A DNA stretch of 64,000 nucleotides from the NCBI GenBank assembly GCA_002305545.1, contig DBRG01000005.1, positions 1 to 64,000 on the forward strand, in the 5' to 3' direction. This DNA is from Bacteroidales bacterium UBA1374 (GTDB lineage Bacteria > Bacteroidota > Bacteroidia > Bacteroidales > UBA932). This document shows, in pieces, positions 16,055-25,535 of the stretch (position 1 is the first letter of the stretch; the number at the start of each line of letters is the position of its first letter). The notes below the pieces were generated by a model. That model did no database searches. It saw only the letters and a program-made list of their open reading frames with translations, and was not told where the DNA came from. The position numbers and the translations under genes are program-made.

Positions 16055-18088
16055 CTAACCTACTACGGCGCCGTCGGATATGCTTTCCAGGGGAGAAATT
16101 ACCCGCATGAAACCTCCCGGTTCTTTAGCCATCAGGATCATTCCCTGTGACACAATGCCTCGTATGGTCCTGGGGGCCAGGTTAGCCAGTATGCAGATCT
16201 GTTTGCCAATCATGTCTTCAGGAGTGTAATACTGGGCAATTCCCGAGACGATGACCCTTTGGTCCAGTCCCGTATCAATGGTAAGTTTGAGCAGTTTTTC
16301 CGTTTTGGGAACCCTTTCTGCCTGCAGCACAGTGGCTATCCGGATATCCATTTTTTCAAAATCGGCGAAAGTACATTCCGCAAGGGCCGGGGCAACATCC
16401 TTTTTAACAGGTTCGGATTTTTTCAATTTTGCCACCTGGGCTTCTATGGTGGCATCATCAATCTTGTCGAAAAGCAACACGGGCTCGTTCAACCGGTGCC
16501 CCCCGGGCAACAGGGTTTCCAGGGCAAGGTCCTGCCATCGAAGGGCCTTGGGCATATTCAAAATGTCTCTGAGTTTGGCCGTGGAGAATGGCAGGAAGGG
16601 ATCCAGCGCAACGGTCAGCCGTGCACAGAGCTGCAATGAAAAGTTCAGGATGGTTGCTACGCGCTCCATATCTGTTTTGGCGACTTTCCAGGGTTCGGTA
16701 TCGGCCAGGTATTTGTTTCCAATGCGGGCAAGGTTCATAGCCTCTTTCAAGGCATCCCTGAAACGGTAGTTCTCCAGATGGCCTTCCAGGGCCGAGGCCA
16801 TCCCCGGGACAGACCGCATCACTTCCTTGTCATAATCTGTCAGGGAACCGGCAACTGGAACGAGCCCGTTGAAATACTTGTGTGTAAGAACAACGGCCCG
16901 GTTCACAAAATTGCCCAGAATGGCTACCAGTTCATTATTGTTGCGTGCCTGGAAATCCTTCCAGGTGAAGTCGTTGTCTTTGGTCTCGGGCATCGTGGAA
17001 CAGAGGGTATAGCGCAAAACATCTTCTTTTCCCGGGAGCTCGTCCAGGTATTCGTGTAGCCACACTGCCCAGTTGCGCGAGGTAGAGATCTTATCCCCCT
17101 CCAGGTTCAGGAATTCATTGGCCGGTACATTTTCGGGCAGGATGTAATCCCCATGCGCCTTGAGCATGGACGGGAACACGATACAGTGAAACACAATATT
17201 GTCTTTTCCTATGAAATGGACCATTTTGGTGTCCTTGTCTTTCCACCAAGTTTCCCATGTATCTGGAAAAAGTTCTATGGTATTGGAAATATAGCCTATA
17301 GGGGCATCAAACCAGACGTAGAGGACTTTCCCCTGTCCGCCCTCCACGGGAACAGGTACGCCCCAGTCCAGGTCACGGCTCACGGCCCTGGGCTGCAGGC
17401 CATTGTCCAGCCACGATTTGCACTGCCCGTATACATTGGATTTCCATTCTTTATGACCTTCCAGGATCCATTCCCTGAGCCAGGGTTCGTACTTATCCAA
17501 AGGCAGGTACCAGTGTTTTGTCATTCTTTTTTCGGGAATGCTTCCGCTGATGGAAGAGCGCGGATTGATCAATTCGTCGGGAGAGAGTGTGGATCCGCAT
17601 TTCTCACACTGGTCCCCGTACGCATCGCTGTAAGAGCAGCGGGGGCATGTTCCCACAATATACCTGTCGGCCAGGAAAGTACGGGTTTCGGGGTCATAGA
17701 ATTGTTCGGTCTCTTTTTCAAGGAGTTTTCCGCTGTCGTAGAGTTTTTTAAAAAAAGCCGAGGCGGTTTTGTGGTGGATCCCGGAACTGGTTCTGGAATA
17801 AATATCAAAAGATATGCCCAGCCTTTGGAATGACTCTTTTATCTGGAAGTGATACTTGTCCACGATATCCTGCGGTGTCACCCCCTGTTGCCTGGCACGG
17901 ATGGTAATGGGAACGCCATGTTCATCGGATCCCCCTATAAAACAGACTTCCCTGCCCGCCAGACGCAGGTAACGTACATAAATGTCGGCAGGAATATACA
18001 CACCGGCAAGGTGTCCGATATGAATAGGCCCGTTGGCATAGGGCAAGGCCGATGTGACCAGGTAACGCTTGAATTCTTTCTGCTTCAT
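16055..18088 (-). CDS. metG: Methionyl-tRNA synthetase
   Basis: The 677-residue class I synthetase has a HIGH motif in YANGPIHIGHLAG (residues 17-29), a zinc knuckle CPRCSYSDAYGDQCEKCG near 155-172, and a KMSKS-equivalent KISTS near residue 340. Anticodon-binding helices and a C-terminal EMAP/Trbp111 tRNA-binding domain (about 570-677) follow. The appended domain and length match the long, dimeric MetRS form. It lies 15 nt downstream of dnaG in a trpS-dnaG-metG minus-strand run. Confidence 0.97.
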   Translation of the reverse strand: MKQKEFKRYLVTSALPYANGPIHIGHLAGVYIPADIYVRYLRLAGREVCFIGGSDEHGVPITIRARQQGVTPQDIVDKYHFQIKESFQRLGISFDIYSRTSSGIHHKTASAFFKKLYDSGKLLEKETEQFYDPETRTFLADRYIVGTCPRCSYSDAYGDQCEKCGSTLSPDELINPRSSISGSIPEKRMTKHWYLPLDKYEPWLREWILEGHKEWKSNVYGQCKSWLDNGLQPRAVSRDLDWGVPVPVEGGQGKVLYVWFDAPIGYISNTIELFPDTWETWWKDKDTKMVHFIGKDNIVFHCIVFPSMLKAHGDYILPENVPANEFLNLEGDKISTSRNWAVWLHEYLDELPGKEDVLRYTLCSTMPETKDNDFTWKDFQARNNNELVAILGNFVNRAVVLTHKYFNGLVPVAGSLTDYDKEVMRSVPGMASALEGHLENYRFRDALKEAMNLARIGNKYLADTEPWKVAKTDMERVATILNFSLQLCARLTVALDPFLPFSTAKLRDILNMPKALRWQDLALETLLPGGHRLNEPVLLFDKIDDATIEAQVAKLKKSEPVKKDVAPALAECTFADFEKMDIRIATVLQAERVPKTEKLLKLTIDTGLDQRVIVSGIAQYYTPEDMIGKQICILANLAPRTIRGIVSQGMILMAKEPGGFMRVISPLESISDGAVVG

Positions 18089-18103
18089 CGCAAAATTGTT
18101 TAT

Positions 18104-20029
18104 TTATTTCAATCTGTTCAACTCGCGGGCAAATGAATTTCTCACATCCATCATGACCGTAAGCTCCTTCAGAATGGTTTGGATTTTATCTTCTTCGCCC
18201 AACTGTTGTGCCTGCCTAAGATCCCTTGTCAGGTCCGCACAGGAGAGCGAAATGATTTTAAGTTTATATACAAGCAGGGACTTTGTTACATTTTCCTTCA
18301 ACATGGGCTCTTCCAGGGGCAGGCTCTCCCGTAATACCTTCAGATTTATGGGATGCGGATTGCTTAACAAATCCAGCACGTGTTGTGATATCAGAGGATC
18401 CTCATGATTGATGAAAAATTTCTTTCTTGAGGTGTCATCTCCCGTTAGTGTTGTGTATTCGCGGAATATTGCCTCATAAAACGGATCCTGGAATTCAAGA
18501 TCGTCTTCTTCCAGGGCCTGTTGAATAAATTCAGATACGGTCACGTCTTCCAACATGGTTTGCCCGAATTTGATCAGGTAATAGAGAATGTCCTGCTCGC
18601 AACGGCTCAGTTCACCGCTTCCAGGCTTTAGTTCCTCTTCCTGTATGATTTCTTCACCGGGGGGCAGGGGGGGGGGCGGTGTATTGAAAGAAGGCCGATT
18701 TGCCCACTCAGTTCTTCTTTTCCGGATTTTGGCCACTTCCCGGGTCAGGATCATTTCTTCTATATCCAGATGGCGGCTGCTTTCTTCAATGTAGATGGTC
18801 CTTGTTATGGCATCGGGAATGATGGCGATGCTTTCAACCACTTCCCGTATGAGTGCCGATTTTTTTAGGGGATCCTTTATCTCATCGGCCATCAGGGCAA
18901 TCTTGAAATGAATGAAATCGGTTTCGTTCTTTTCCAGGAAATCGAGTGTTTCCCTTGCGCTGTGGGAGCGGGCGAATGAATCGGGGTCTTCTCCCTGGGG
19001 AAACCTGACCACTTTTACCTGGATCCCTTCTTCCAGCAACATGTCGATCCCCCGTATGGAGGCTTTGATCCCGGCATCGTCCCCGTCATAGAGCACGGTA
19101 ACCTGCTGGGTGAAGCGCTTGATCAGCCGTATCTGGTCTGCCGTGAGCGAAGTGCCCGACGAGGACACCACGTTCCTGATCCCTGCCTGGAACAGGGTAA
19201 TGACATCTGTATAACCTTCTACCAGGTAACATTTCTGAGTCTTGCCGATTTCCTGCTTTGCGAAATAGAGCCCGTATAAAGAGCGGCTTTTGTTATAGAT
19301 CTCGCTTTCAGGGGAATTGAGGTACTTTGACACCTGTTTTTCGTTCCGCAGGGTCCTTCCGCCAAAACCTATCACCCTGCCGCTCAGAGAGTGGATTGGG
19401 AACATGACACGGTCCTGGAAGCGGTCCAAAAGGGTATCCGGTTTGTTTTCCCGTTCAGGATAATGAATGGTCAGCCCTGTAGTGGTGAGCAGATCGAGAT
19501 TGTATCCGGCGGCGAGGGCAGCCCTGGTGAAGGTGTCTTTTGCAGCAGGGGCAAAACCCAGTTCAAAATGCCGTATCACGTACTCAGAAAAGCCGCGTTC
19601 CCTGAGGTAACTCAGCCCGGCATCCCGCCCGGCGGATTCTTCCCACAAATAATTGGAATAAAAATCCCTCGCGTAACCGTTGATTATCATAAGACTATCC
19701 CTTCGCAGCCGTGATTCGGCCTCAAGGGGGGTCTCCTCTTTCTCTTCCACGGGGATGTTGTATTTGTTCCCAAGATATTTCAAGGCTTCCACATAAGTGA
19801 GCTGCTCGTGTTCCATGATAAAACGGATCACATTGCCGGCCTTGCCGCAACCAAAGCATTTAAAGATGCCTTTTGAGGGAGAAACGGAAAAAGAAGGGGT
19901 TTTTTCGTTATGAAAAGGACAACAGGCCATATAATTGGCTCCCCGTTTTTTCAGGGTGACGTATTCGCCTATGACTGCTTCAATGGGAGCAGCTTCCAGG
20001 ATACGCTCTATTGTGGCCTGGCTTATCAT
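18104..20029 (-). CDS. dnaG: DNA primase DnaG
   Basis: The 641-residue replication primase has an N-terminal CHC2 zinc finger (Cys37, His40, Cys58, Cys61), a Toprim catalytic core with LVEGYTDVI (about 265) and LYDGDDAGIKAS (about 310), and a C-terminal helicase-interaction region. The linker near residues 445-455 is a proline run (PPPPLPP) encoded by a 10-base homopolymer (plus-strand G at 18667-18676), a slippage-prone site. Its start overlaps the trpS stop by one base. Confidence 0.97.
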   Translation of the reverse strand: MISQATIERILEAAPIEAVIGEYVTLKKRGANYMACCPFHNEKTPSFSVSPSKGIFKCFGCGKAGNVIRFIMEHEQLTYVEALKYLGNKYNIPVEEKEETPLEAESRLRRDSLMIINGYARDFYSNYLWEESAGRDAGLSYLRERGFSEYVIRHFELGFAPAAKDTFTRAALAAGYNLDLLTTTGLTIHYPERENKPDTLLDRFQDRVMFPIHSLSGRVIGFGGRTLRNEKQVSKYLNSPESEIYNKSRSLYGLYFAKQEIGKTQKCYLVEGYTDVITLFQAGIRNVVSSSGTSLTADQIRLIKRFTQQVTVLYDGDDAGIKASIRGIDMLLEEGIQVKVVRFPQGEDPDSFARSHSARETLDFLEKNETDFIHFKIALMADEIKDPLKKSALIREVVESIAIIPDAITRTIYIEESSRHLDIEEMILTREVAKIRKRRTEWANRPSFNTPPPPLPPGEEIIQEEELKPGSGELSRCEQDILYYLIKFGQTMLEDVTVSEFIQQALEEDDLEFQDPFYEAIFREYTTLTGDDTSRKKFFINHEDPLISQHVLDLLSNPHPINLKVLRESLPLEEPMLKENVTKSLLVYKLKIISLSCADLTRDLRQAQQLGEEDKIQTILKELTVMMDVRNSFARELNRLK

Positions 20030-21018
20030 CAGAATGATTTGAATCCGACCGCATCACGCACCAGTTCCATGGTGGCACGTGCAGATGTACGGGCCTCCTC
20101 TGTTCCTTTTTCAATAACGTATTTCAGATAGGGCCCGTTGTTATAAATTTCCTCTATCCTTGCCTTGATGGGCAGTGTATGCCTGCAGATATCGGCTGCA
20201 AGCTGTTTTTTAAGATCACCGTAACGTATGGTGCAATTGTCGTATTGTTCGCGGAAATACCTGACCACTTCAGGCTCGGATACAACGCCCAGAATTGTAA
20301 ACAGATTGGCTACCCCTGGATTCATGGGGCTTCCCGGGACTACGGGCCCGCTGTCTGTTACGGCACGCATCACTTTTTTTGTGATGGTCTTTTGGTCGTC
20401 AACCAGGTAGATGCCGTTTTCTTCGCTCTTGCCCATTTTCCCGCTACCGTCCAGTCCCGGGATCTTGACAAGGTCGCTGCCGAAATTGTAAGCCTCGGGT
20501 TCCGGGAAAACCGGTACCTCGTATAATTTATTGAACCTTCTTGCCAGCAAACGGGTGATTTCCAGGTGCTGTTCCTGGTCTTTCCCCACGGGTACCCAAT
20601 CGGCTCGGTGGACCAGAATATCAGCTGCCATTAGCACCGGGTAGGTAAGCAAACCGGCGTTGACATTATCCGGATTCAGGCGAACCTTGTCTTTGAAAGA
20701 GGTGGTGCGTTCCAGTTCTCCCTTATATGTGAGCATGTTGAGCAATACATACAATTCACACACCTGTGGAACACTGCTTTGCACAAAAAGGGTGGATTTT
20801 TCCGGGTCAAGGCCAGAGGCCAGGTATTCGGATAGGATTGTTTTCACCCCGGAATGGAAGTCAACCGGTTTGGGATGTGTTGTCAGGGAATGAAGATCGG
20901 CAATAAAAAAGTAGCATTTGGCCTTATGCTGCAACTGGACAAAATTCCGGAGTGCCCCAAAATAATTACCCAGGTGCAGGTGGCCTGTGGAACGTATGCC
21001 GCTCAGAACAGTTTTCAT
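20029..21018 (-). CDS. trpS: Tryptophanyl-tRNA synthetase
   Basis: The 329-residue class I synthetase starts MKTVLSGIRSTG. The HIGH-equivalent is in GHLHLGNYFG and the KMSKS-equivalent is GSGKMGKSEEN near residue 188. ATG 21018 is preferred to a TTG five codons upstream (21033), which would add a non-conserved extension. It is first of a trpS-dnaG-metG operon; a TAACTTTG box lies 26 nt upstream, divergent from aroA. Confidence 0.95.
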   Translation of the reverse strand: MKTVLSGIRSTGHLHLGNYFGALRNFVQLQHKAKCYFFIADLHSLTTHPKPVDFHSGVKTILSEYLASGLDPEKSTLFVQSSVPQVCELYVLLNMLTYKGELERTTSFKDKVRLNPDNVNAGLLTYPVLMAADILVHRADWVPVGKDQEQHLEITRLLARRFNKLYEVPVFPEPEAYNFGSDLVKIPGLDGSGKMGKSEENGIYLVDDQKTITKKVMRAVTDSGPVVPGSPMNPGVANLFTILGVVSEPEVVRYFREQYDNCTIRYGDLKKQLAADICRHTLPIKARIEEIYNNGPYLKYVIEKGTEEARTSARATMELVRDAVGFKSF

Positions 21019-21044
21019 AAAGGAGAGATTCAAAATTCAGCTTA

Positions 21045-21052
21045 CAAAGTTA
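21045..21052 (-). promoter_or_regulatory. -7 element TAACTTTG for trpS-dnaG-metG
   Basis: An exact TAnnTTTG on the minus strand, 26 nt before the trpS ATG and 19 bp from the plus-strand box of aroA. The intergenic region therefore holds two back-to-back promoters. Confidence 0.55.
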
Positions 21053-21071
21053 GTCTTTTTTGGGTAAATGT

Positions 21072-21079
21072 TATCTTTG
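21072..21079 (+). promoter_or_regulatory. -7 element TATCTTTG for aroA-aroC
   Basis: An exact match ending 6 nt before the aroA ATG, so the transcript would be leaderless or nearly so. Confidence 0.65.
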
Positions 21080-21085
21080 TAGAAT

Positions 21086-22438
21086 ATGATAACCATTACT
21101 AAAGGACACCTTAAAGGCAAAGTATCTTTGCCGCCATCTAAAAGCATGAGCATTAGGGTATTGGCGGCAATTTTTTTATCTGGCCGCGACACGTTGCTCA
21201 AAGGGGCCTGGCCCAAAGACGGGACCCAGGTCTGTGAAGACGTACAGGCGGCTTACCGTGTGGTACGGTCTGTCGGATCACAGTTTGCCAAAGAAGATAT
21301 ATGGCCAGATAAGGTTCCTCCCGGAAGGGATCATTCAAGAAGGCAACTGGATTGCGGAGAATCGGCCCTGGCCCTTAGGATGTTTGCCCCAATCCTGGCC
21401 CTGTCGTCTTATATCTACTGCCTACGAGGCCGCACTACCCTGATAACAAGGCCTGTTGATTTTGTCATAGAAGGACTGCGGGAACTGGGCTGTTGGTGTG
21501 AAAGTCTGAATACCCTTCCAACCCTTTCCATCATTGAAAACCTGAAAGAAACCGGACGGTGGGAACCACGCGACACCTCCCTGAGCCTGTCACGTCCCAT
21601 TCTGCTGGTGCAAGGTCCGCTCAGAGGCGGAAAATACCAGGTAAATGCCGGAGGCAGTTCCCAGTTTTTGAGCGGATTGCTGATGGCCTTGCCTCTGGCC
21701 GGGAAAGACTCCATCCTGGAGGTGGAACACCTGGCAAGCCAGCCATATATAGACCTCACGCTGAATGTGATGGAGTCTTTTGGCGTCCGGGCAACACACG
21801 ATAATTACAAAGTATTCCATATCCCGGGAAGACAGACCTACCGCGCCCGCAAGATTGACATTGAGGGAGACTGGAGTGGGGGGGCGAATTTCATAGTTGG
21901 GGCAACCTTGTTTGGAGACCTTCGTATGGGACCTTTATGGAAGGACAGCCTGCAGGCAGATAAGGCGATATTGGAAGCCGTCGGGAAAGCTGGAGGATCA
22001 TGGGCATGGGGAGCGTCCAACCAGTTAAAAGTATACAAGGGCCGGAATTTACAAGGTTTTACTTTCGATGCACAGAAGTGTCCTGACCTGTTCCCCCCGC
22101 TGGTCGCACTGGCTGTACACTGCAAGGGAACTACAAGCATTCACGGGATTGACAGGCTTTTCCACAAGGAGTCCAACAGGGCCCTTGCGTTGCTGGAAGA
22201 ATATTCAAAAGTGGGGGCCAATATCCGCCTGGAAGGGAACAATATGATAATCGAGGGAGGCGTTCTTCCGGGAGGGGCAAGGATTTCTGCCCGGGGAGAC
22301 AACCGCATAGCCATGTCCCTGGCCATTGCCGCCCTGGGCGCTGAAAATCCCATCGAGATAGAAGGCAAGCATACTGTTGCAAAATCTTTTCCTGATTTTT
22401 GGGAAGAATTGAATAAAGTAACAAAACCGGTATCATGA
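21086..22438 (+). CDS. aroA: 3-phosphoshikimate 1-carboxyvinyltransferase (EPSP synthase)
   Basis: The 450-residue enzyme joins shikimate-3-phosphate and PEP in the shikimate pathway. Visible motifs include the phosphate-binding PPSKSMSIRVL (residues 17-27), the S3P-binding GGSSQFLSG near 190, the catalytic aspartate in KCPDLFPPL, KESNR near 358, DNRIAMSLA (usually DHRMAM) and the late KSFPDF lysine. It is divergent at several sites: the usual GNAGTAMR is DCGESALALR. It overlaps aroC by 4 nt (ATGA), so the two are translationally coupled. Confidence 0.92.
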   Translation: MITITKGHLKGKVSLPPSKSMSIRVLAAIFLSGRDTLLKGAWPKDGTQVCEDVQAAYRVVRSVGSQFAKEDIWPDKVPPGRDHSRRQLDCGESALALRMFAPILALSSYIYCLRGRTTLITRPVDFVIEGLRELGCWCESLNTLPTLSIIENLKETGRWEPRDTSLSLSRPILLVQGPLRGGKYQVNAGGSSQFLSGLLMALPLAGKDSILEVEHLASQPYIDLTLNVMESFGVRATHDNYKVFHIPGRQTYRARKIDIEGDWSGGANFIVGATLFGDLRMGPLWKDSLQADKAILEAVGKAGGSWAWGASNQLKVYKGRNLQGFTFDAQKCPDLFPPLVALAVHCKGTTSIHGIDRLFHKESNRALALLEEYSKVGANIRLEGNNMIIEGGVLPGGARISARGDNRIAMSLAIAALGAENPIEIEGKHTVAKSFPDFWEELNKVTKPVS

Positions 22439-23376
22439 ATGTCTTTGGAAGGAATTTCAGGGTTGCCGTTTACGGAGAATCACACGGGCCCGAAGTCGGG
22501 GTGCTCATAGACGGGGTTCCGCCCGGGATCCTGCTTTCGGAAATTGATTTTATGGAAGATATTGCACGCCGCAAAAGCGGTGCTCCGGGCACCACCAAAC
22601 GTAAGGAGGGCGACGAGCCCTTCATCCGTAGCGGCGTATACAGGGGATACACCTCGGGAAGTCCCCTGTGCATATCTTTTTTAAACAGGGATGCCCGTCC
22701 TCAGGATTATCTTGCGGCAGAAGACAGCGACCCTGCACGCAAACTGCCTTTCAGGCCGGGAACTGCAGATTATACCGGGGATGTCAAGTTCAGAGGTTTT
22801 CAGGACCCTCGAGGAGGGGGGCATTTTTCCGGCAGGCTGACACTGCCCCTGGTTGCTGCCGGGGTGGTTGCAAAGAAGATCCTTGAAAGCAAGTGTCCAA
22901 AACTGGCTATCACCGCTTTTCTGTCCCAGGTAGGCGGTGTCCCGGTGATCCGCAACAGACCGCTTCCAAAGGAAGTGAACACCCTGCTTGCACAGGCAGT
23001 TGAAAAAGGTGATTCCCTGGGCGCTGTTATTTCCTGTGAAGTCACTAAAGTTCCTGCCGGCCTGGGTAACCCGTTTTTTGACTCGGTAGAGTCGCTCTTA
23101 TCCCATGGTATTTTTTCCATACCGGGAATCAAAGGGATCACTTTTGGCCTGGGCTTTGACGAAGCCCTGCTTATGGGATCACAAAATCCCCATATCGGGG
23201 GCATAGCCGGGGGCATTACAAACGGGGATACTGTCTCATTCCAGGTAGCCATTAAACCTACCCCCACGGTAGGAGGCAAAGGCAGGCATGATACCTGCTT
23301 TGCACTCCGTGTTCCCGTAGTTATAGAAGCAGTAACTGCAATGGTCATTGCAGACCTGGTGATCACCAGCGCTTAA
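22435..23376 (+). CDS. aroC: Chorismate synthase, short divergent form
   Basis: The 313-residue enzyme should remove phosphate from EPSP to give chorismate, using reduced FMN. It is shorter than the usual 350-370 residues. GESHGPE (His17) is present, as is DPRGGGHFSGRLT in place of the more common RGGGRSSARET. At the second conserved histidine (RPxHADYT in most family members) this protein reads RPGTADYT, with Thr instead of His. The C-terminal GGKGRHDTC is kept. Sequence character suggests a lineage different from typical Bacteroidota AroC. It is co-translated with aroA. Confidence 0.88.
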   Translation: MNVFGRNFRVAVYGESHGPEVGVLIDGVPPGILLSEIDFMEDIARRKSGAPGTTKRKEGDEPFIRSGVYRGYTSGSPLCISFLNRDARPQDYLAAEDSDPARKLPFRPGTADYTGDVKFRGFQDPRGGGHFSGRLTLPLVAAGVVAKKILESKCPKLAITAFLSQVGGVPVIRNRPLPKEVNTLLAQAVEKGDSLGAVISCEVTKVPAGLGNPFFDSVESLLSHGIFSIPGIKGITFGLGFDEALLMGSQNPHIGGIAGGITNGDTVSFQVAIKPTPTVGGKGRHDTCFALRVPVVIEAVTAMVIADLVITSA

Positions 23377-23383
23377 CGGATAG

Positions 23384-24421
23384 TTATTTTTGTTGCTGCA
23401 ACGCAGCACGAACTTTTGATTCGATCTCCTCTTTGAGTTCCGGGTTGTCTTTGAGCATTTGTTTGACCGCATCCCTTCCCTGGCCAATCTTTGTTTCCCC
23501 GTAGCTGAACCAGGACCCGCTTTTTTTGATGATTTCAAATTCCACCCCGAGGTCAATGATTTCACCAATGAGCGATATCCCCTCTCCAAAGATGATGTCA
23601 AACTCGGCTTTTTTAAAGGGCGGGGCCATTTTGTTCTTGACCACTTTTACCCGGACGTGGTTGCCCGTGGCATCTTCCCCATCCTTGAGCTGGGTGGTGC
23701 GACGCACATCTATGCGTACCGAAGCGTAAAATTTCAGGGCGTTCCCGCCGGTGGTGGTTTCCGGGTTGCCAAACATGATCCCGATTTTTTCCCTGAGCTG
23801 GTTGATAAATACACAGCATGTATTGGTCCGGCTGATATTGGCGGTTAATTTTCTCAGGGCCTGTGACATCAGGCGGGCCTGGAGCCCCATTTTCGAATCT
23901 CCCATTTCCCCTTCTATCTCGGCTTTTGGAGTCAGGGCGGCTACCGAGTCAATGACCACAATGTCAATGGCCCCGGAGCGGATCAGGTGGTCTGCCACCT
24001 CGAGGGCCTGCTCTCCGTTGTCAGGCTGGGATATGAGCAGGGTATCCACGTTGACGCCCAGTTGTTGCGCATAATTGCGGTCAAAGGCGTGTTCTGCGTC
24101 GATAAAGGCTGCAATGCCACCCAGTTTCTGTGCTTCTGCGATGGCATGAATGGCTAAAGTGGTCTTCCCGCTTGCCTCGGGGCCATAGATTTCAACTACA
24201 CGGCCCCTGGGATATCCGCCAATGCCCAGGGCATGGTCCAGACCAACGGATCCGGACGGTATCACAGAAACGTCCCATTTGGGCTGGTCTCCCAATTTCA
24301 TGATGGTTCCCTTCCCAAAATCCTTCTCAATCTTGTCCAGGGTTGCCTGGAGCGCTTTCATTTTTTCCTGACTGGCGGTTACTCCTCCCGCTTTTACTTC
24401 TTCTGCACTAACTTTTGCCAT
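23384..24421 (-). CDS. recA: Recombinase RecA
   Basis: The 345-residue strand-exchange protein has Walker A GPEASGKTT (80-88), the catalytic-glutamate region IDAEHAFD, Walker B DIVVIDSVAAL, the L1 segment with EIEGEMGDSKMG, and the L2 loop after NQLREKIG. ATG 24421 gives the usual N-terminus (MAKVSAEEVKAGG); an in-frame alternative at 24469 overlaps the promoter. It is convergent with aroC (7 nt gap) and divergent from rlmN. No LexA-type palindrome was recognised upstream. Confidence 0.98.
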   Translation of the reverse strand: MAKVSAEEVKAGGVTASQEKMKALQATLDKIEKDFGKGTIMKLGDQPKWDVSVIPSGSVGLDHALGIGGYPRGRVVEIYGPEASGKTTLAIHAIAEAQKLGGIAAFIDAEHAFDRNYAQQLGVNVDTLLISQPDNGEQALEVADHLIRSGAIDIVVIDSVAALTPKAEIEGEMGDSKMGLQARLMSQALRKLTANISRTNTCCVFINQLREKIGIMFGNPETTTGGNALKFYASVRIDVRRTTQLKDGEDATGNHVRVKVVKNKMAPPFKKAEFDIIFGEGISLIGEIIDLGVEFEIIKKSGSWFSYGETKIGQGRDAVKQMLKDNPELKEEIESKVRAALQQQK

Positions 24422-24446
24422 AATATTTTGATTAATGATTAGACAA

Positions 24447-24454
24447 CAAATATA
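24447..24454 (-). promoter_or_regulatory. -7 element TATATTTG for recA
   Basis: An exact match on the minus strand, 25 nt before the recA ATG. It is paired divergently with the rlmN box 22 bp away. Confidence 0.6.
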
Positions 24455-24476
24455 CAAATTCACTGACAAAAACCCC

Positions 24477-24484
24477 TATCTTTG
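24477..24484 (+). promoter_or_regulatory. -7 element TATCTTTG for rlmN-recX
   Basis: An exact match ending only 4 nt before the rlmN ATG, implying a leaderless mRNA. Confidence 0.65.
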
Positions 24485-24488
24485 AAGC

Positions 24489-25535
24489 ATGAAAGAATGG
24501 TTGCTGGGGAAAAATCCGGACCAGTTGAAGCAAATAGCTGCTTCTTACGGCCTGCCTTCTTTTGCTGCAGGCCAGGTTGCAAACTGGGTCTATGGAAGGC
24601 ACGTGAGGGAGATCGAGCAAATGACCAACCTGAGCAAGACGGCAAGGGAAAAACTGGCCGAAACATACCAAGTGGGGGGATTTGAGCCGTTACAGGTGCA
24701 AGTGGCCGCAGATGGTACAAAAAAATATCTTTTTCCAACCTTATGTGGCTCCGGTATCGGGGTGGAAGCGGTTATGATCCCGGAAGGGGACAGGGCTACC
24801 CTGTGTCTTTCTTCCCAGGTGGGATGCAAGCTGGGCTGTAGTTTCTGCATGACGGGGCGCATGGGTTTTGCAGGCAATCTGACTGCAGGGGAAATCGTGG
24901 GCCAGTTTCTGGGAACCGGAGAAACGGACAGGCTGACAAATATAGTCTATATGGGCATGGGAGAACCCCTGAACAACTGGGACCAGGTGCTCAGGTCCCT
25001 TGAAATATTTACCTCTGACTGGGGTTTTGCCTGGAGTCCCAGGCGTATCACCGTATCCACTTCGGGCATCCTGCCTGTGCTGGATGACTTTATGGCTAAG
25101 ACACAGGCCCACCTTGCCATAAGCCTGCACAGTCCCTATGACGAACAGCGCGCACAGATCATGCCGGTTCAGAAAGCATATCCCATAAGCAGTGTCATCC
25201 GGAAATTGCGGCAATATGATTTCTCGGGCCAGCGAAGACTCAGTTTTGAATACATTCTTTTTGAAGGTTTTAACGACACACAGAGGCATGCAGCCGCCCT
25301 GCTGCAACTCCTGCGTGGTCTGGAATGCCGTGTCAACCTGATCCGTTTTCATGCCATAGAGGATTTTCCCATGCGGCCGTCTTCAGAGCCGGCAGTCAAT
25401 GCCTTCATGGCCCGTTTGAACAAAGCCGGGCAGGTGGCGACGGTACGCGCCTCAAGGGGAGAAGACATCCTGGCCGCATGTGGCCAATTGAGCGTAAAGA
25501 AAAAAACGAATCCTGATGCAACAAGAGGAATATAA
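24489..25535 (+). CDS. rlmN: 23S rRNA/tRNA adenine-C2 methyltransferase RlmN
   Basis: This 348-residue radical-SAM enzyme methylates A2503 of 23S rRNA and A37 of some tRNAs. The 4Fe-4S motif CxxxCxxC is at Cys113, Cys117 and Cys120 (GCKLGCSFCMTG). The SAM-binding GMGEPLNN follows, and the methyl-carrier cysteine lies near the C-terminus in ILAACGQL. The gene starts 4 nt after a TATCTTTG box. Its last 20 nt overlap recX, placing a recombination regulator in its operon beside recA. Confidence 0.95.
   Translation: MKEWLLGKNPDQLKQIAASYGLPSFAAGQVANWVYGRHVREIEQMTNLSKTAREKLAETYQVGGFEPLQVQVAADGTKKYLFPTLCGSGIGVEAVMIPEGDRATLCLSSQVGCKLGCSFCMTGRMGFAGNLTAGEIVGQFLGTGETDRLTNIVYMGMGEPLNNWDQVLRSLEIFTSDWGFAWSPRRITVSTSGILPVLDDFMAKTQAHLAISLHSPYDEQRAQIMPVQKAYPISSVIRKLRQYDFSGQRRLSFEYILFEGFNDTQRHAAALLQLLRGLECRVNLIRFHAIEDFPMRPSSEPAVNAFMARLNKAGQVATVRASRGEDILAACGQLSVKKKTNPDATRGI

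Noticed and set aside
17153..17833. 226-codon plus-strand frame opposite metG
   Set aside because: Antisense of a highly conserved synthetase.
24741..25352. 203-codon minus-strand frame opposite rlmN
   Set aside because: Antisense of the conserved radical-SAM core.
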